NCBI GenBank assembly: GCA_016926695.1
Contig: JAFGOB010000134.1
Span: 1-52,703, forward strand
Direction of reading: 5' to 3'
DNA length: 52,703 nt
DNA from: Dehalococcoidales bacterium
GTDB lineage: Bacteria; Chloroflexota; Dehalococcoidia; Dehalococcoidales; UBA3254
Shown: positions 1 to 9,746 of the stretch, piece after piece
How the letters are laid out: each line of letters begins with the position of its first letter
Position numbering within the stretch: position 1 is the first letter of the stretch
Notes under the pieces: model-generated
What the model was told of the DNA's origin: nothing
Database searches by the model: none
What the model saw: the letters and a program-made list of their open reading frames with translations, nothing else
Translations under genes and position numbers: made by a program

Positions 1-516
1 AAATTGCCAAAAAGCTCGTGAAATCATCGTGAAATCAACAACTGCGGGACTTTTTTTCCCTTTCAAACTGTAAAAGTCAGGTTATAGCACAATCTTTAAA
101 TATTTAGTCACCAGGTACAGGATTGGATACGGAAAGACCTGTTTTTGGAGTTAAGGTGTTATTTAGAAGCAACCGGCCGGTTTAATAAAATTTACATAAC
201 ATAAGCGTTTATAGTTTAATATTTCGCGCCGGATATTCGTATTATATAATACCGGTCAGGTTAACCGGATGATTCATGTTTTTGACTTATTCTTTGTAAT
301 ATTGTTAGAATGTTCCTTTATAAGGAAACTGTTGGAAATCTTCTTGACACCTGTGTTATAATTACATCACAAATAAAGACCAGAAATATAACGACATAAA
401 ATTACATAATCGTAAGTACAATCCTGCACAGATTAATTTATTCTCAGGCTGCCTTATTCATATATAAAAAGGTAAAGTGCCTTATCGTATCGAATGAACA
501 CGGAGGGTTAGCTGCC
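1..516. other. AT-rich upstream region without a gene
   Basis: I see no convincing coding sequence here. The stretch is AT-rich and leads into the large secreted protein gene at 517. A TATAAT hexamer lies at 357-362, with a weak TTGGAA 19 bases upstream, and another loose pair (TTGACT at 282, TTAGAA at 305) is spaced by 17. Either could be the promoter, but neither is strong. A ribosome binding site, GGAGGG, sits at 502-507, nine bases before the ATG. Confidence 0.4.
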
Positions 517-3500
517 ATGACAAACCACAGTTACCGGATCTGGCTGTATGTTTTGTTAACCGCTGTCATCGTTTTTACCTTGTGCCCAAATTACACTTCT
601 GCCGGACTATCTAACGTCGAAGCGGCCGATGAGAGCCTGCCTTGCTGCATGAACACGGGTGATAGTCCTCCCGCCGCAGCATCTATGACTTCTTTATATG
701 GAAAAACAAGCAGTGCCATCGATACCGCCGGACCTGATAAACAGTCCTCTGACAGCGCATTTGACGTCCTTTCTTCAGGCACCGACGGCGAAGGGGAGGT
801 CGCCAATGAAAGCAGTAATTATTGGTCCTATGTCAGCTCTCCTCAGGTTACCGTGGGCACTGATGCCAATGTATTCTGCATTGCCGCCGACGGCCAGACC
901 ATGTGGCTTTACACCGATGGCACCATCGACATTGAAGCTGAAGCTTACACACTCTACAAGTCCACCGACGGGGGTATAAACTGGAGCAGAATTCAACAGG
1001 ACGACCTGGGAGATGTGGAGCTTACCCAGATGGTTGTATCACAGTATAACGCGGATTACCTGCTGGCCACAGACGGAACAAATGTCTGGTATTCCGAAGA
1101 CGGCGGGGATGATTGGTATGATATCGAAAACCCCGGACTCGGTCCTGTCAACTGCGTCGATATCACCGAAGATGATGACGGAGATGCAGCCTGTCTTATC
1201 GCCTGTGAAGAAGGACTGGCCCTGTATGACCGTGAAATATTTCGCTCCTGGGTGGATACGGATGACGAGCTAACAGGTGGCTGGGATGGCGGCCATGTGC
1301 TTGCCGCAGGCTTCTCGCCTTCATACCCGGATGACTTGACCGTTGTCACAGTAGTCGCAGGAAGCGACTATGTCGAAACCAGGACGCTGATCGTGGGTGA
1401 AGGCGCCCAGTGGAATGAGGGGGTCGCACCGGCTGTAATATCCGATGAGGATACCGCCGCCCATGCCTGCATCGAATTTCCCTCCGACTATCTATATTCT
1501 TCTTTTACTTATAATAAATACTGGGTCGGACTGGGCGATCCTGATGATGATTGGGAAAATCTGAGGGGCCTGTACTACATAAACGGGAGGTCTACTACAT
1601 CAAGAGTTTATGAGCAGATAGATTACAATGTCTCAAGTATGTCTTACAGGGGCACCTGCTTTTCAGGAACGCTGGCTATGGGCTTGTATAACTACAACAA
1701 TATCATCATAAGCGATAATGCCTTTTCTAGCAGTTCCTTTGACTATATAGAAAGTGACGAATACAAGTCGCCAACCGGCAATCTTGATATCGACACAGGA
1801 GAACATCAGGGATCTACCCTGGTCAGGTTCTCTCCCGCCGAGGACGCCCTCTTCGCGGGGACCTGCGGCGAGGCTTCAGGACTGTTCGTCGCCACTGACA
1901 AGGACTACTGCATCTTCAACGGCCTGGCCTTCATTGAAGTGGAATCATTCGATAATGTCGAGCTTCAAGGGGGCACCGGTCTTGGGGGCGAAACCATGTA
2001 CCAGGTCATGAACGACGGCAAAATGGCGATGGTCTTCAGGAGCACGGACAGCGGTTCAAGCTGGGAAGAGGTCTTTAATACCCTGCTTTTCATCGCTTTC
2101 TATGATAATGATTTCGATGAAGACCCTGATTACGAGTCCTATGGAATCACCGCACTTTTAGGGCCGACCACCGACGGCACTCTTTATATCCAGATCAAGG
2201 CCAGCTCTCCTGCCGGTCCGCCGGTCGCATACAGAAAGTTCGCCCGTTCCTATGACGGCGGGGATACCTGGTGTGTGCTTTCCAGCCCGGGCAATACCCC
2301 CATAACAGCCCTGTCGCCAATCGATGCCACCACCTACTGGTTCGGATCTGATAAAGGAGTTCGCAGGAGCGATTACTCCAGATATGCCGATATCGACGGC
2401 AATACCCCGGTTATGATAGTTCCCTTCCCCGGTTTCTTTGTCTGTGTTACTGACCGCGATATTTATATATCAGTCGATGAGGGCGAGACCTTCGACAGAC
2501 TGGGTTATAAGAACTATTTTCGCTCTGTCCCTGTTTTCACCCTGGACTTCTTCACCAAGACGGTCTATGCCGTGGACGGATACACCGGGGATATTATTAA
2601 ATGGTCTTGTGGAGAGGATCTGGGATGGAGCGGGGTGCTTGAGAACTGGGAGCTGCCTGAAGAACTGACGGCCAGTGAGAACGGTCCCGAAGGGGGTATT
2701 TCCTCGCTGGTATACGGACAGAACGGATGCTGGTATATCACCAGCACTGGCAATGAAAACGGCCAGGTCTGGCGTTCAACCGAACTAAACGGGGATTTCG
2801 AAGCCATGCCCTATACCTCTCCCGTTTCTTTCAGGGGCCTGATAAGCGATAGTCCCGGTCTATCTATAACCATCGACAAATACGGCAATACACTGCTTTT
2901 CGCCATGGTCCATCTGGATGATGAATACCCTGCCGCTCCCAATTATTATCCTTACAGGATCCTGTGTTACGAAATGGAATCCAATGCGGAAGCCACCGTT
3001 ATCGGAGTAGCGCTTCAGGGAGGCTCGCGCCCGGAGAGCGGATGGGGAGTTCCTTTGACGGTCGGGTTCTTCGACCCCGGCTCTGATGTCCTCACCGAAA
3101 CCCCGCTTTATCAGTTCGATCTGACCGCTGTAAAATTCTGTGGTATTGCCGTAGTTCAGGCCAGGGGAGTTGAACCGGGGACTTATGATATTTCCGTGGC
3201 CGGCCCGCACTGCCTGACCAACGTCAGGTGCAACGTGGAAATAACGTACCCTTCCGTATTCGTGGAGATGGGCACACTCATTGAAGGCGATGTCAATGGG
3301 GATGACGAGATAAATATACAGGACTTCGGTATTTTCAGAGGATCATATGGTAGGCTGTTCTGGCAGGAGGGTTTCAACGAACAGGCTGACTTCGACTGCA
3401 ATGGAAAAGTTAATATCTCGGACTTCGGCCTGCTGGTCGCTAATTACGGCCTGAGCGCGCCCATCGAATTAGGGGGTGGCTGCACCGATAAAGTACCGCC

Positions 3501-4545
3501 TACCGTAAAAGCAACAGACCCTGAAGATGATGAAACCGGCGTTTCACTTGACGTCTCTATTACCGCTTCGTTTTCAGAGAAACTGAATGCGGATACGGTC
3601 AACGGGAACACCTTTGTCCTGTGCCGGGATGATACCCGCATAGATGGTACGGTCAGTTGTGCCAGCAAAACGGCAACCTTCGATCCTTATGAAGACCTCT
3701 GGCCGGGTACTCTCTATACCGCTACGCTCGCCGCAGGCATCGAAGACTCCAAAGGCAATCAAATGGAGAACGCATATAGCTGGAACTTTACAACCATAGA
3801 AGCACCGGAGGTTCAATCGGTTTCGCCTGAAGACGGTACTTCGGATATACCCCTCAATGTTACTGTAAGAGCCGTATTTTCCAGGGAAATGGATGATTCT
3901 ACTATCGACAATACCAGTTTCAGCCTGTATGAAGGGTCTTTGCCGGTTGACGGAGAGGCGGAATACTTTTGTTATACGGCGGCGGTATTCACACCGGATT
4001 CCAATCTCAAGCAAAATACCGAATATACCGCTAAACTTACTACAGCTATAAAAGATGATGAAGGAGTACCACTGGAAAAAGAATACAGTTGGAGCTTTAC
4101 CACCGGTGAAAGCATCACTTCGGTCAAAATCGGGTCAGATACGGTTTCCACAGGTGAATCATTCGTCATTGAGGTAGAGATACAGAATATTATAGAACTG
4201 GCGGCTTATCATGTGAGGATCAGCTTCGATCATTCCTTTTTAGAGATAGATGAAAATGAACTATATACAAGTTTAGATGCCCTTGGTGAAGTAGGAGGGG
4301 TTGTGTTCCCGGGTATTGTGGTGATTCAAGACAATGGCGACCTGTTTTATATCGCCGAATCAGCAATAAATCTGGCCTCCGGAGACGGCTACCTGGCCAG
4401 GATTCCCTTCATTGCACTTGAAAACACAGGTCAAAGCGATATCGAATTTAGTCCCCTTTACAATAAAAACAAACTATTTGATTACGATCAATTTGAAATA
4501 CCCTGTATATGGGAAAACGGGTCGGTTACCGTCAATGCACCATAG
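517..4545 (+). CDS. Secreted Asp-box repeat protein with dockerin, two Ig-like domains and a C-terminal cohesin
   Basis: This is a 1342-residue exported protein. An N-terminal hydrophobic segment (about residues 7-29) looks like a signal peptide. Residues about 100-900 carry BNR/sortilin-type Asp-box motifs such as STDGGINW (near 148), SEDGGDDW (193), STDSGSSW (508) and YDGGDTW (579), suggesting a beta-propeller. A type I dockerin follows (about 924-978), with two calcium-loop repeats beginning GDVNGDDEINIQDF and DFDCNGKVNISDF. Two Big_5/SbsA-like Ig domains (about 990-1090 and 1096-1195) come next, then a cohesin-like domain to the end. The start is ATG with GGAGGG nine bases upstream. Dockerin and cohesin in one chain means it could both dock onto and receive partners. 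Its neighbour carries three more cohesins. No catalytic domain is recognised, so the ligand or substrate is unknown. Confidence 0.85.
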   Translation: MTNHSYRIWLYVLLTAVIVFTLCPNYTSAGLSNVEAADESLPCCMNTGDSPPAAASMTSLYGKTSSAIDTAGPDKQSSDSAFDVLSSGTDGEGEVANESSNYWSYVSSPQVTVGTDANVFCIAADGQTMWLYTDGTIDIEAEAYTLYKSTDGGINWSRIQQDDLGDVELTQMVVSQYNADYLLATDGTNVWYSEDGGDDWYDIENPGLGPVNCVDITEDDDGDAACLIACEEGLALYDREIFRSWVDTDDELTGGWDGGHVLAAGFSPSYPDDLTVVTVVAGSDYVETRTLIVGEGAQWNEGVAPAVISDEDTAAHACIEFPSDYLYSSFTYNKYWVGLGDPDDDWENLRGLYYINGRSTTSRVYEQIDYNVSSMSYRGTCFSGTLAMGLYNYNNIIISDNAFSSSSFDYIESDEYKSPTGNLDIDTGEHQGSTLVRFSPAEDALFAGTCGEASGLFVATDKDYCIFNGLAFIEVESFDNVELQGGTGLGGETMYQVMNDGKMAMVFRSTDSGSSWEEVFNTLLFIAFYDNDFDEDPDYESYGITALLGPTTDGTLYIQIKASSPAGPPVAYRKFARSYDGGDTWCVLSSPGNTPITALSPIDATTYWFGSDKGVRRSDYSRYADIDGNTPVMIVPFPGFFVCVTDRDIYISVDEGETFDRLGYKNYFRSVPVFTLDFFTKTVYAVDGYTGDIIKWSCGEDLGWSGVLENWELPEELTASENGPEGGISSLVYGQNGCWYITSTGNENGQVWRSTELNGDFEAMPYTSPVSFRGLISDSPGLSITIDKYGNTLLFAMVHLDDEYPAAPNYYPYRILCYEMESNAEATVIGVALQGGSRPESGWGVPLTVGFFDPGSDVLTETPLYQFDLTAVKFCGIAVVQARGVEPGTYDISVAGPHCLTNVRCNVEITYPSVFVEMGTLIEGDVNGDDEINIQDFGIFRGSYGRLFWQEGFNEQADFDCNGKVNISDFGLLVANYGLSAPIELGGGCTDKVPPTVKATDPEDDETGVSLDVSITASFSEKLNADTVNGNTFVLCRDDTRIDGTVSCASKTATFDPYEDLWPGTLYTATLAAGIEDSKGNQMENAYSWNFTTIEAPEVQSVSPEDGTSDIPLNVTVRAVFSREMDDSTIDNTSFSLYEGSLPVDGEAEYFCYTAAVFTPDSNLKQNTEYTAKLTTAIKDDEGVPLEKEYSWSFTTGESITSVKIGSDTVSTGESFVIEVEIQNIIELAAYHVRISFDHSFLEIDENELYTSLDALGEVGGVVFPGIVVIQDNGDLFYIAESAINLASGDGYLARIPFIALENTGQSDIEFSPLYNKNKLFDYDQFEIPCIWENGSVTVNAP

Positions 4546-4730
4546 CCAAAAATACAAAAAGAGGAGGCGGTCCGACACCGGCCATAATTTGGCAATATAA
4601 ATGCAGGAAGTATCAGTCCGAGCTGATACCGGTGACCGGCAGCCTAAATTGCATGCCTGATGAAATTTTATGATATTATGCTAATAGTATTATGCGGTCA
4701 ACAACATGAGGTCATGAAGAGGAGCAAATC

Positions 4731-7487
4731 TTGAATATCAAGCTAAAAGGAATTTGCGGTATACTTAATACTTTTATGTTGCTGCTGTCATTAACTGTGA
4801 CTCCAATCCCTCTGAATGCCCAGGAAGGCCTGGTCGATCTGGTCATCACACCGGCCACTCTTGATATAAGCCGGGGGGAAATATTCACGCTCACCGTTGA
4901 AGCCCAATGCGGGGAGCAAACCATAGACGGCATCGACGTCTTTCTCGATTTCGATCCCGACTGCCTGGCAGTCCAATCGGCTGAAAAAGGTACGACCCTG
5001 TCCACGGCATTAAAAGAGGCGTCATGGGATAATGAAAGAGGCACCTTCGATATAAGCGCCGGCAAGCTTACCGCACCCTTTCCCAGCGGGACATTTGAGG
5101 TGGTCAGCATTACTTTCCAGGCCTTGAACAATACCGTTGCTTCAACACCGGTCGACTTCAGTACTTCCGTTGCCAGGACCACCCTGGCGGACTGGTCCGG
5201 CAAAGATATTACCGGTATTCTCAGCGGAGGATCTTATAATATCAAGTCCGACGAAGCACTGGTTGATCTGGTCATCAACCCGCCTGACCTGGACGTCAGA
5301 CCCGGGGAAACCTTCAACATCACCGTTAAAGCCATATGCGGATCGCAGACCATAGACGGCATCGATGTCTTTCTGGATTTCAATCCTGAATATCTGGCAG
5401 TCCGGTCGGCCGAGAAAGGTACGGCCCTGACCACGGTATTGAAGGAGGCCTCATGGGATAATGAAGCGGGTACGTTTGATTTCAGTACCGGCAAGCTTAC
5501 CGCACCCTTTCCCAGCGGGACATTTGAGGTGACCAGTATAACATTCCAGGCGCTTAACAATACTGTGGCTGAAACACCGGTTGACTTCAGTACATCCGTT
5601 GAAAGGACCACCATAGCAGATTGCTTTGGAGAAGACATTACCGGTATACTCAGCGGAGGGTCTTATAACATTAAAGATGCTGGAAAGGGACTGACCTCAA
5701 TCTCTATTGCTCCGGTAACCGCATCTATTCCCATGGGTAAAACACAGCAGTTCACCGCTATTCCCCTTTATTCCGACGGCAGCAGCACTCCCTTGCCTGA
5801 AATTACCTGGTCGAGCTCCGATTCGGACACAGTCAGTATAAACAGCAGCAGCGGTCTGGCTAAAGCCGTCAGCCCTGGCGATGCACCGGTAACTATCACT
5901 GCCTCTTACGGAGATATCAGCGACACCTCTACACTGAGCGTTATGCCGCTGGTAGACCTGGTTATTTTACCCGACGCTCAGACCCTCGTCGAGGGGGAAC
6001 CGTTGACTATAACCGTAGAAGCCAGGTGCGGCTCACAAACCATCCACGGCATAGACGTCTTCCTGGATTTCGATCCTGAATGTCTGGCTGTACAGTCGGC
6101 CGACAGCGGTGAGATTCTATCAACGGTATTGACGGAGGCGTCATGGGATAATGAAGCGGGTACCTTCGACTTCGGCGCCGGTCAGCTTGCCTCTCCCTTC
6201 CCCAGCGGCACATTTGATGTAGTAAGCGTTACTTTCCAGGCCATAAAATCCACCGTTACATCCACACCTGTCAGCTTCAGTACTTCGGTTAAAAGGACAA
6301 CGACGGTGGACTGGTCCGGACAAGATATTACCGGCACAATCAGCGGCGGAAATTACACCATCCTGGCAATACCGGTCGTGGAATCAATCTCACCGGAAGA
6401 CGGTGCCAAGGGTGTATCTTTGAGCTCATCTATTGTTATTACTTTTAATAAAGAGATGTCCCGGGCTGTAACGGAGAATGCCTTCAGCGTTTCACCCGAG
6501 GTGACGGGGAGCTTCAACTGGAATAGTGAAGGTAGCGAAATGACCTTCGATCCCGCAGGAAATCTGGATAAAAGTACAACCTATACTGTTGGTGTGGGTA
6601 CCTCCGCCGTAGACACCGACGGCATACATATGGCGGAGGCCTTCAGCTCAGTTTTCACCACCACCAGCGGGGGCAGTTCCGGTGGCGGTGGGGGAGGCGG
6701 AGGAGGTGGGGGGGCTGCTGTTATTGTATTAAGCGGTTTTGAAAATAACTCTCCGTTAAGCATATACGACAGCGGGGTTATCAAAGATGAAGCTATACTG
6801 ACGACCATGGACGGCAGGCTTAAACTTGAAATAAGCAAAGGCACACAACTATGGAACTCCTCAAATTCAGCCCTGACCAGTCTGAAGGCAATGCCCGTGG
6901 ATTCCCCTCCGGAAGCCCCTGAAGGGAAAATGGTAGTACTGGCTTACGATCTGGGATTGGACGGCGCCATGTTCGACCCGGCTATAAAATTGACTATTAC
7001 CTATAATCCCGCCAGCCTGAACTCAAAGATAAGTGAGAGCGACCTGTATCTGGCATGGTTTGACGGGAGCCAATGGCAGGAACTGGCACAGGCAGACATA
7101 AAAACTCATTCCGCAAGCGCCGGAATATCGCACTTCACCTGCTTTGCCCTGATAGGGAAGATAAGCCAGCCCCCGGCAACGACGACTACCCGGTCAACAT
7201 ATACTCCTTCACCTGCCGCAGAACCTGCCGCAACAACACCTGTAAAATCCACACCAACCGCCGCTGTTCCCGCGGTTACAACCACTGTGCCGGCTATTCC
7301 GTCACCGGAAAAAGCCACACCTCCGGTTACTAAAAATAATGCGAGCACACCGGCAGCCACCAGCGTATCCGTTGAACCTGGTACGGGGACGCCCTGGGGC
7401 CTGATAGGCGGGATTATCGGGGGAATTATCGCGGCGGCATTGATTGTTGTTATAATAAGGAACAGAATACGGAACAAACGGGACTAA
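4731..7487 (+). CDS. Membrane-anchored scaffold-like protein with three cohesin domains
   Basis: This 918-residue surface protein starts at TTG, preceded by AAGAGGAG. It has a signal peptide (about 1-31) and three cohesin-like modules at about 34-175, 177-318 and 407-547, each beginning LVDLVI and containing IDVFLDF and ASWDNE. A Big_2-type Ig domain lies between modules two and three (about 322-405). A Big_5-like domain follows (about 549-640), then a polyglycine run (about 646-656), a beta-rich domain with WFDGSQWQEL, a Thr/Pro/Ala linker (about 810-880) and one transmembrane helix (about 887-910) ending in a basic tail (RNRIRNKRD). This architecture matches a cell-surface scaffoldin, with cohesins displayed outward on a stalk. 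No LPXTG motif is present, so anchoring is by the helix. The dockerin-bearing protein just upstream is the obvious candidate partner, which is an inference. Confidence 0.85.
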   Translation: MNIKLKGICGILNTFMLLLSLTVTPIPLNAQEGLVDLVITPATLDISRGEIFTLTVEAQCGEQTIDGIDVFLDFDPDCLAVQSAEKGTTLSTALKEASWDNERGTFDISAGKLTAPFPSGTFEVVSITFQALNNTVASTPVDFSTSVARTTLADWSGKDITGILSGGSYNIKSDEALVDLVINPPDLDVRPGETFNITVKAICGSQTIDGIDVFLDFNPEYLAVRSAEKGTALTTVLKEASWDNEAGTFDFSTGKLTAPFPSGTFEVTSITFQALNNTVAETPVDFSTSVERTTIADCFGEDITGILSGGSYNIKDAGKGLTSISIAPVTASIPMGKTQQFTAIPLYSDGSSTPLPEITWSSSDSDTVSINSSSGLAKAVSPGDAPVTITASYGDISDTSTLSVMPLVDLVILPDAQTLVEGEPLTITVEARCGSQTIHGIDVFLDFDPECLAVQSADSGEILSTVLTEASWDNEAGTFDFGAGQLASPFPSGTFDVVSVTFQAIKSTVTSTPVSFSTSVKRTTTVDWSGQDITGTISGGNYTILAIPVVESISPEDGAKGVSLSSSIVITFNKEMSRAVTENAFSVSPEVTGSFNWNSEGSEMTFDPAGNLDKSTTYTVGVGTSAVDTDGIHMAEAFSSVFTTTSGGSSGGGGGGGGGGGAAVIVLSGFENNSPLSIYDSGVIKDEAILTTMDGRLKLEISKGTQLWNSSNSALTSLKAMPVDSPPEAPEGKMVVLAYDLGLDGAMFDPAIKLTITYNPASLNSKISESDLYLAWFDGSQWQELAQADIKTHSASAGISHFTCFALIGKISQPPATTTTRSTYTPSPAAEPAATTPVKSTPTAAVPAVTTTVPAIPSPEKATPPVTKNNASTPAATSVSVEPGTGTPWGLIGGIIGGIIAAALIVVIIRNRIRNKRD
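4830..6363 (+). repeat. Three tandemly related cohesin-coding repeats
   Basis: Copies lie at about 4830-5250, 5260-5680 and 5949-6363 inside the scaffold gene. The first two are nearly contiguous and share an identical stretch of about 43 bases (around 5059-5101 and 5489-5531, including AAGCTTACCGCACCC). The third is more divergent and is separated by an Ig-like module. The pattern suggests recent duplication or gene conversion of copies one and two. Confidence 0.75.
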
Positions 7488-7503
7488 CTCAAACAACCGG
7501 GTA

Positions 7504-9567
7504 CTATTCAAGGTCGTCCTGCCAGGTTTGAAGCTGGCGCGCCAGAATCCGGCGTATGCGTATTTCAGATGCAAAATCAAGATTATGTACTTCCGATAAA
7601 ATGGCATGAGTAGCTATCATGACCAGCTTGCGTTCATCAAGTCCGAATTTCCCAGCAGCCTCTCTGACCGCTGCGATCGTTTCAGTAACGATTTTCTCCA
7701 TGTCTTCTCCGGATTCAATGGACTTCTTGATAATACCCTGCGTAGTCCCACGAACGGAGTCTTCAGGATCGGCCTTATTACGCATCATTGCGTTGACAAT
7801 GCCGGTGACGGTGGGATGGATCAGACTGGTGGTCTCCTGGTTGCTCTCAACGGCGGCCTGCATGGCTCCTCGTGCCGCATGTTCCGCGAAATCCACAGTC
7901 GTAGATGGTATTGCCTTCTTGCTCTTCCAAAGACTGGTGAGATGTTTCTCCAGGGCCCTTGTTACATGAACGGGAAAATCGCGGCTGCGCGCTGCTCTCT
8001 GTGTTATACGCCTGGTGGTCTCGGCCAACTGGTACACAGTCACCCCGATAGCGACATCAAAACCGGGCAGCTTTTGCAGGTAAACCAGAGGGAACATATT
8101 TGTTATACCCAGCAAAGGGGAAGCGTTCATGCCGCCGGAAGAAGCCCTGGACTGCGCCAGGAGTTCTCCCATCACCACTGCTCTTTCAACCTCGCCTTTC
8201 TCCTTTACGGAAGTTAAGAGCTTGATTGTAAACAGAGCGAAGACGAAGGCTACGACGAACAGAAAAGAAAATCCGGCGATATTCAGGACTCCCAGGTGGA
8301 TATGCTGACCGGCGTTTGACCAGTTTAAATCGAGTGTGAATACCTGGTTGTTAAAAAATTTGGCCAGTACGCCTCCAACCAGAGGTCCTAAACCCGCTCC
8401 GAGATTGGTTGCCAGGGTTGCACCGGTCAGGTAGGGCGTCGCCCGGCCCTGAGGGGCAAGTTTCATTCCCAGCGTGCTGACAGTCAGGGTAACTCCGGCT
8501 GCTGCGATCCCGAAGAAAATATGCAGGACAACTAAAAGCGGAACAGTCAGAAAATGCTTGTCGGGTGTTGCTGTGAATATCCAACCGAAGATCACCAGGG
8601 TGAAAAGCGAAGCGCAAAGAGACAGGACTACCTTGCTGCCGAAACGGTCCGAGAAAGTCCCCCATAATCTCAAAAAAAGGATATTGAAGACCTGGCTTAA
8701 TACCGAAAGTGAAATTACCGAAAGAAGATTCATTTGAAGCCTGTCAAGCATATATACCACGAAAAAAGGTACTACGATATTCAGTGACAAACCCCAAAAG
8801 AATAAAAACTGTATGAACTTTCTGAAGTTTACATCCTGAAGCGGAAGAAGCAGCTTTTTCCAGAAAGCGGGCTTGTCCTTTTCGGTGGCCTGCATTAACG
8901 GTTCAGGCATGCGTGAGAGGAAGTAAGGACTCAGGCATGCCAGGAATAATGCTCCGAAAAGCAGGATCCACATGTAACCGTAGATGGCATTTTCCGGAGC
9001 AATATGTTCTTTCCAGAAGTCAACAAAAAAGGCTGCTCCTATACCGTAAATGGCTGCCACGGTGGTTGAGAACGCCAGTCTCCTGGAATAAAATCTTCCC
9101 AGAATTTGTTGCGGTACCAGGTCCCTGACCCAGCTATTCCAGCTACAGTTGGCTATCGCGTTAAAGGCGAATCTCAGAGCAATAAAGAACAGCAGGGCAG
9201 AAACAGGCTTTATACCTGGAGTATCTATGTACAGGGGGACAAGCGCCACCGGAATCCAGAGAGCCTGAGCGAATACAGCCGCAGTGACGGATATAATTTT
9301 ACGCCGTCTGACCTTTTCAACCACAAAGACCGTGGGAATCTGGAGGAGCTGCATTATAAAAGGCAAGGCCGCCAGGATACCGATCTGGAAATTGTCGGCT
9401 CCCAGGGCCAGGGCATAGGCTGCCAGAAAACCGCTGGTTGTTATGCTCAGGTATCCGTTGGAAACGATGCCTTCCCAGGTCATCATGTTCAGACCGTGGG
9501 AAACTTCCCGTTCTGTTAGTTTGGCTCTGGGTTTGAAAATATCAATCAGGCTCATAAATGAAATCAT
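7504..9567 (-). CDS. MFS transporter with a long C-terminal soluble extension
   Basis: This protein of 687 residues has a major facilitator superfamily membrane domain (about residues 25-470, roughly 12 helices). The inter-domain loop region contains RMPEP and the second half contains the RLWGTFSDRFGSK loop. Residues about 470-687 form a hydrophilic, mostly helical tail with no recognised domain. A usual MFS protein is 400-450 residues, so the tail is unusual. The start is ATG at 9567; an in-frame ATG at 9555 (MSLIDIF) is an equally plausible start, as neither has a strong ribosome binding site. The gene converges on the scaffold gene, leaving only 16 bases between the two stops. Substrate cannot be told from sequence. 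Confidence 0.8.
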   Translation of the reverse strand: MISFMSLIDIFKPRAKLTEREVSHGLNMMTWEGIVSNGYLSITTSGFLAAYALALGADNFQIGILAALPFIMQLLQIPTVFVVEKVRRRKIISVTAAVFAQALWIPVALVPLYIDTPGIKPVSALLFFIALRFAFNAIANCSWNSWVRDLVPQQILGRFYSRRLAFSTTVAAIYGIGAAFFVDFWKEHIAPENAIYGYMWILLFGALFLACLSPYFLSRMPEPLMQATEKDKPAFWKKLLLPLQDVNFRKFIQFLFFWGLSLNIVVPFFVVYMLDRLQMNLLSVISLSVLSQVFNILFLRLWGTFSDRFGSKVVLSLCASLFTLVIFGWIFTATPDKHFLTVPLLVVLHIFFGIAAAGVTLTVSTLGMKLAPQGRATPYLTGATLATNLGAGLGPLVGGVLAKFFNNQVFTLDLNWSNAGQHIHLGVLNIAGFSFLFVVAFVFALFTIKLLTSVKEKGEVERAVVMGELLAQSRASSGGMNASPLLGITNMFPLVYLQKLPGFDVAIGVTVYQLAETTRRITQRAARSRDFPVHVTRALEKHLTSLWKSKKAIPSTTVDFAEHAARGAMQAAVESNQETTSLIHPTVTGIVNAMMRNKADPEDSVRGTTQGIIKKSIESGEDMEKIVTETIAAVREAAGKFGLDERKLVMIATHAILSEVHNLDFASEIRIRRILARQLQTWQDDLE

Positions 9568-9746
9568 AGCATACCGCTTTAAGCTGCGATACTGTTCGTT
9601 TGCGAGTAACGTAGTATCAACTGAAAGATGCAGTCAAATTTTATTAAAAATGTTGTATTATTAAGAAAATCGCTAATGAAGCATGATAAAAAACGGACAG
9701 GTATTCAGATGGGTTTTCAGGATGAAACAAAGGGAGGGAAGCAGGT

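Noticed and set aside
344..362. TTGACA with TATAAT as promoter of the first gene
   Set aside because: The two boxes are only 7 bases apart, far from the required 16-19.
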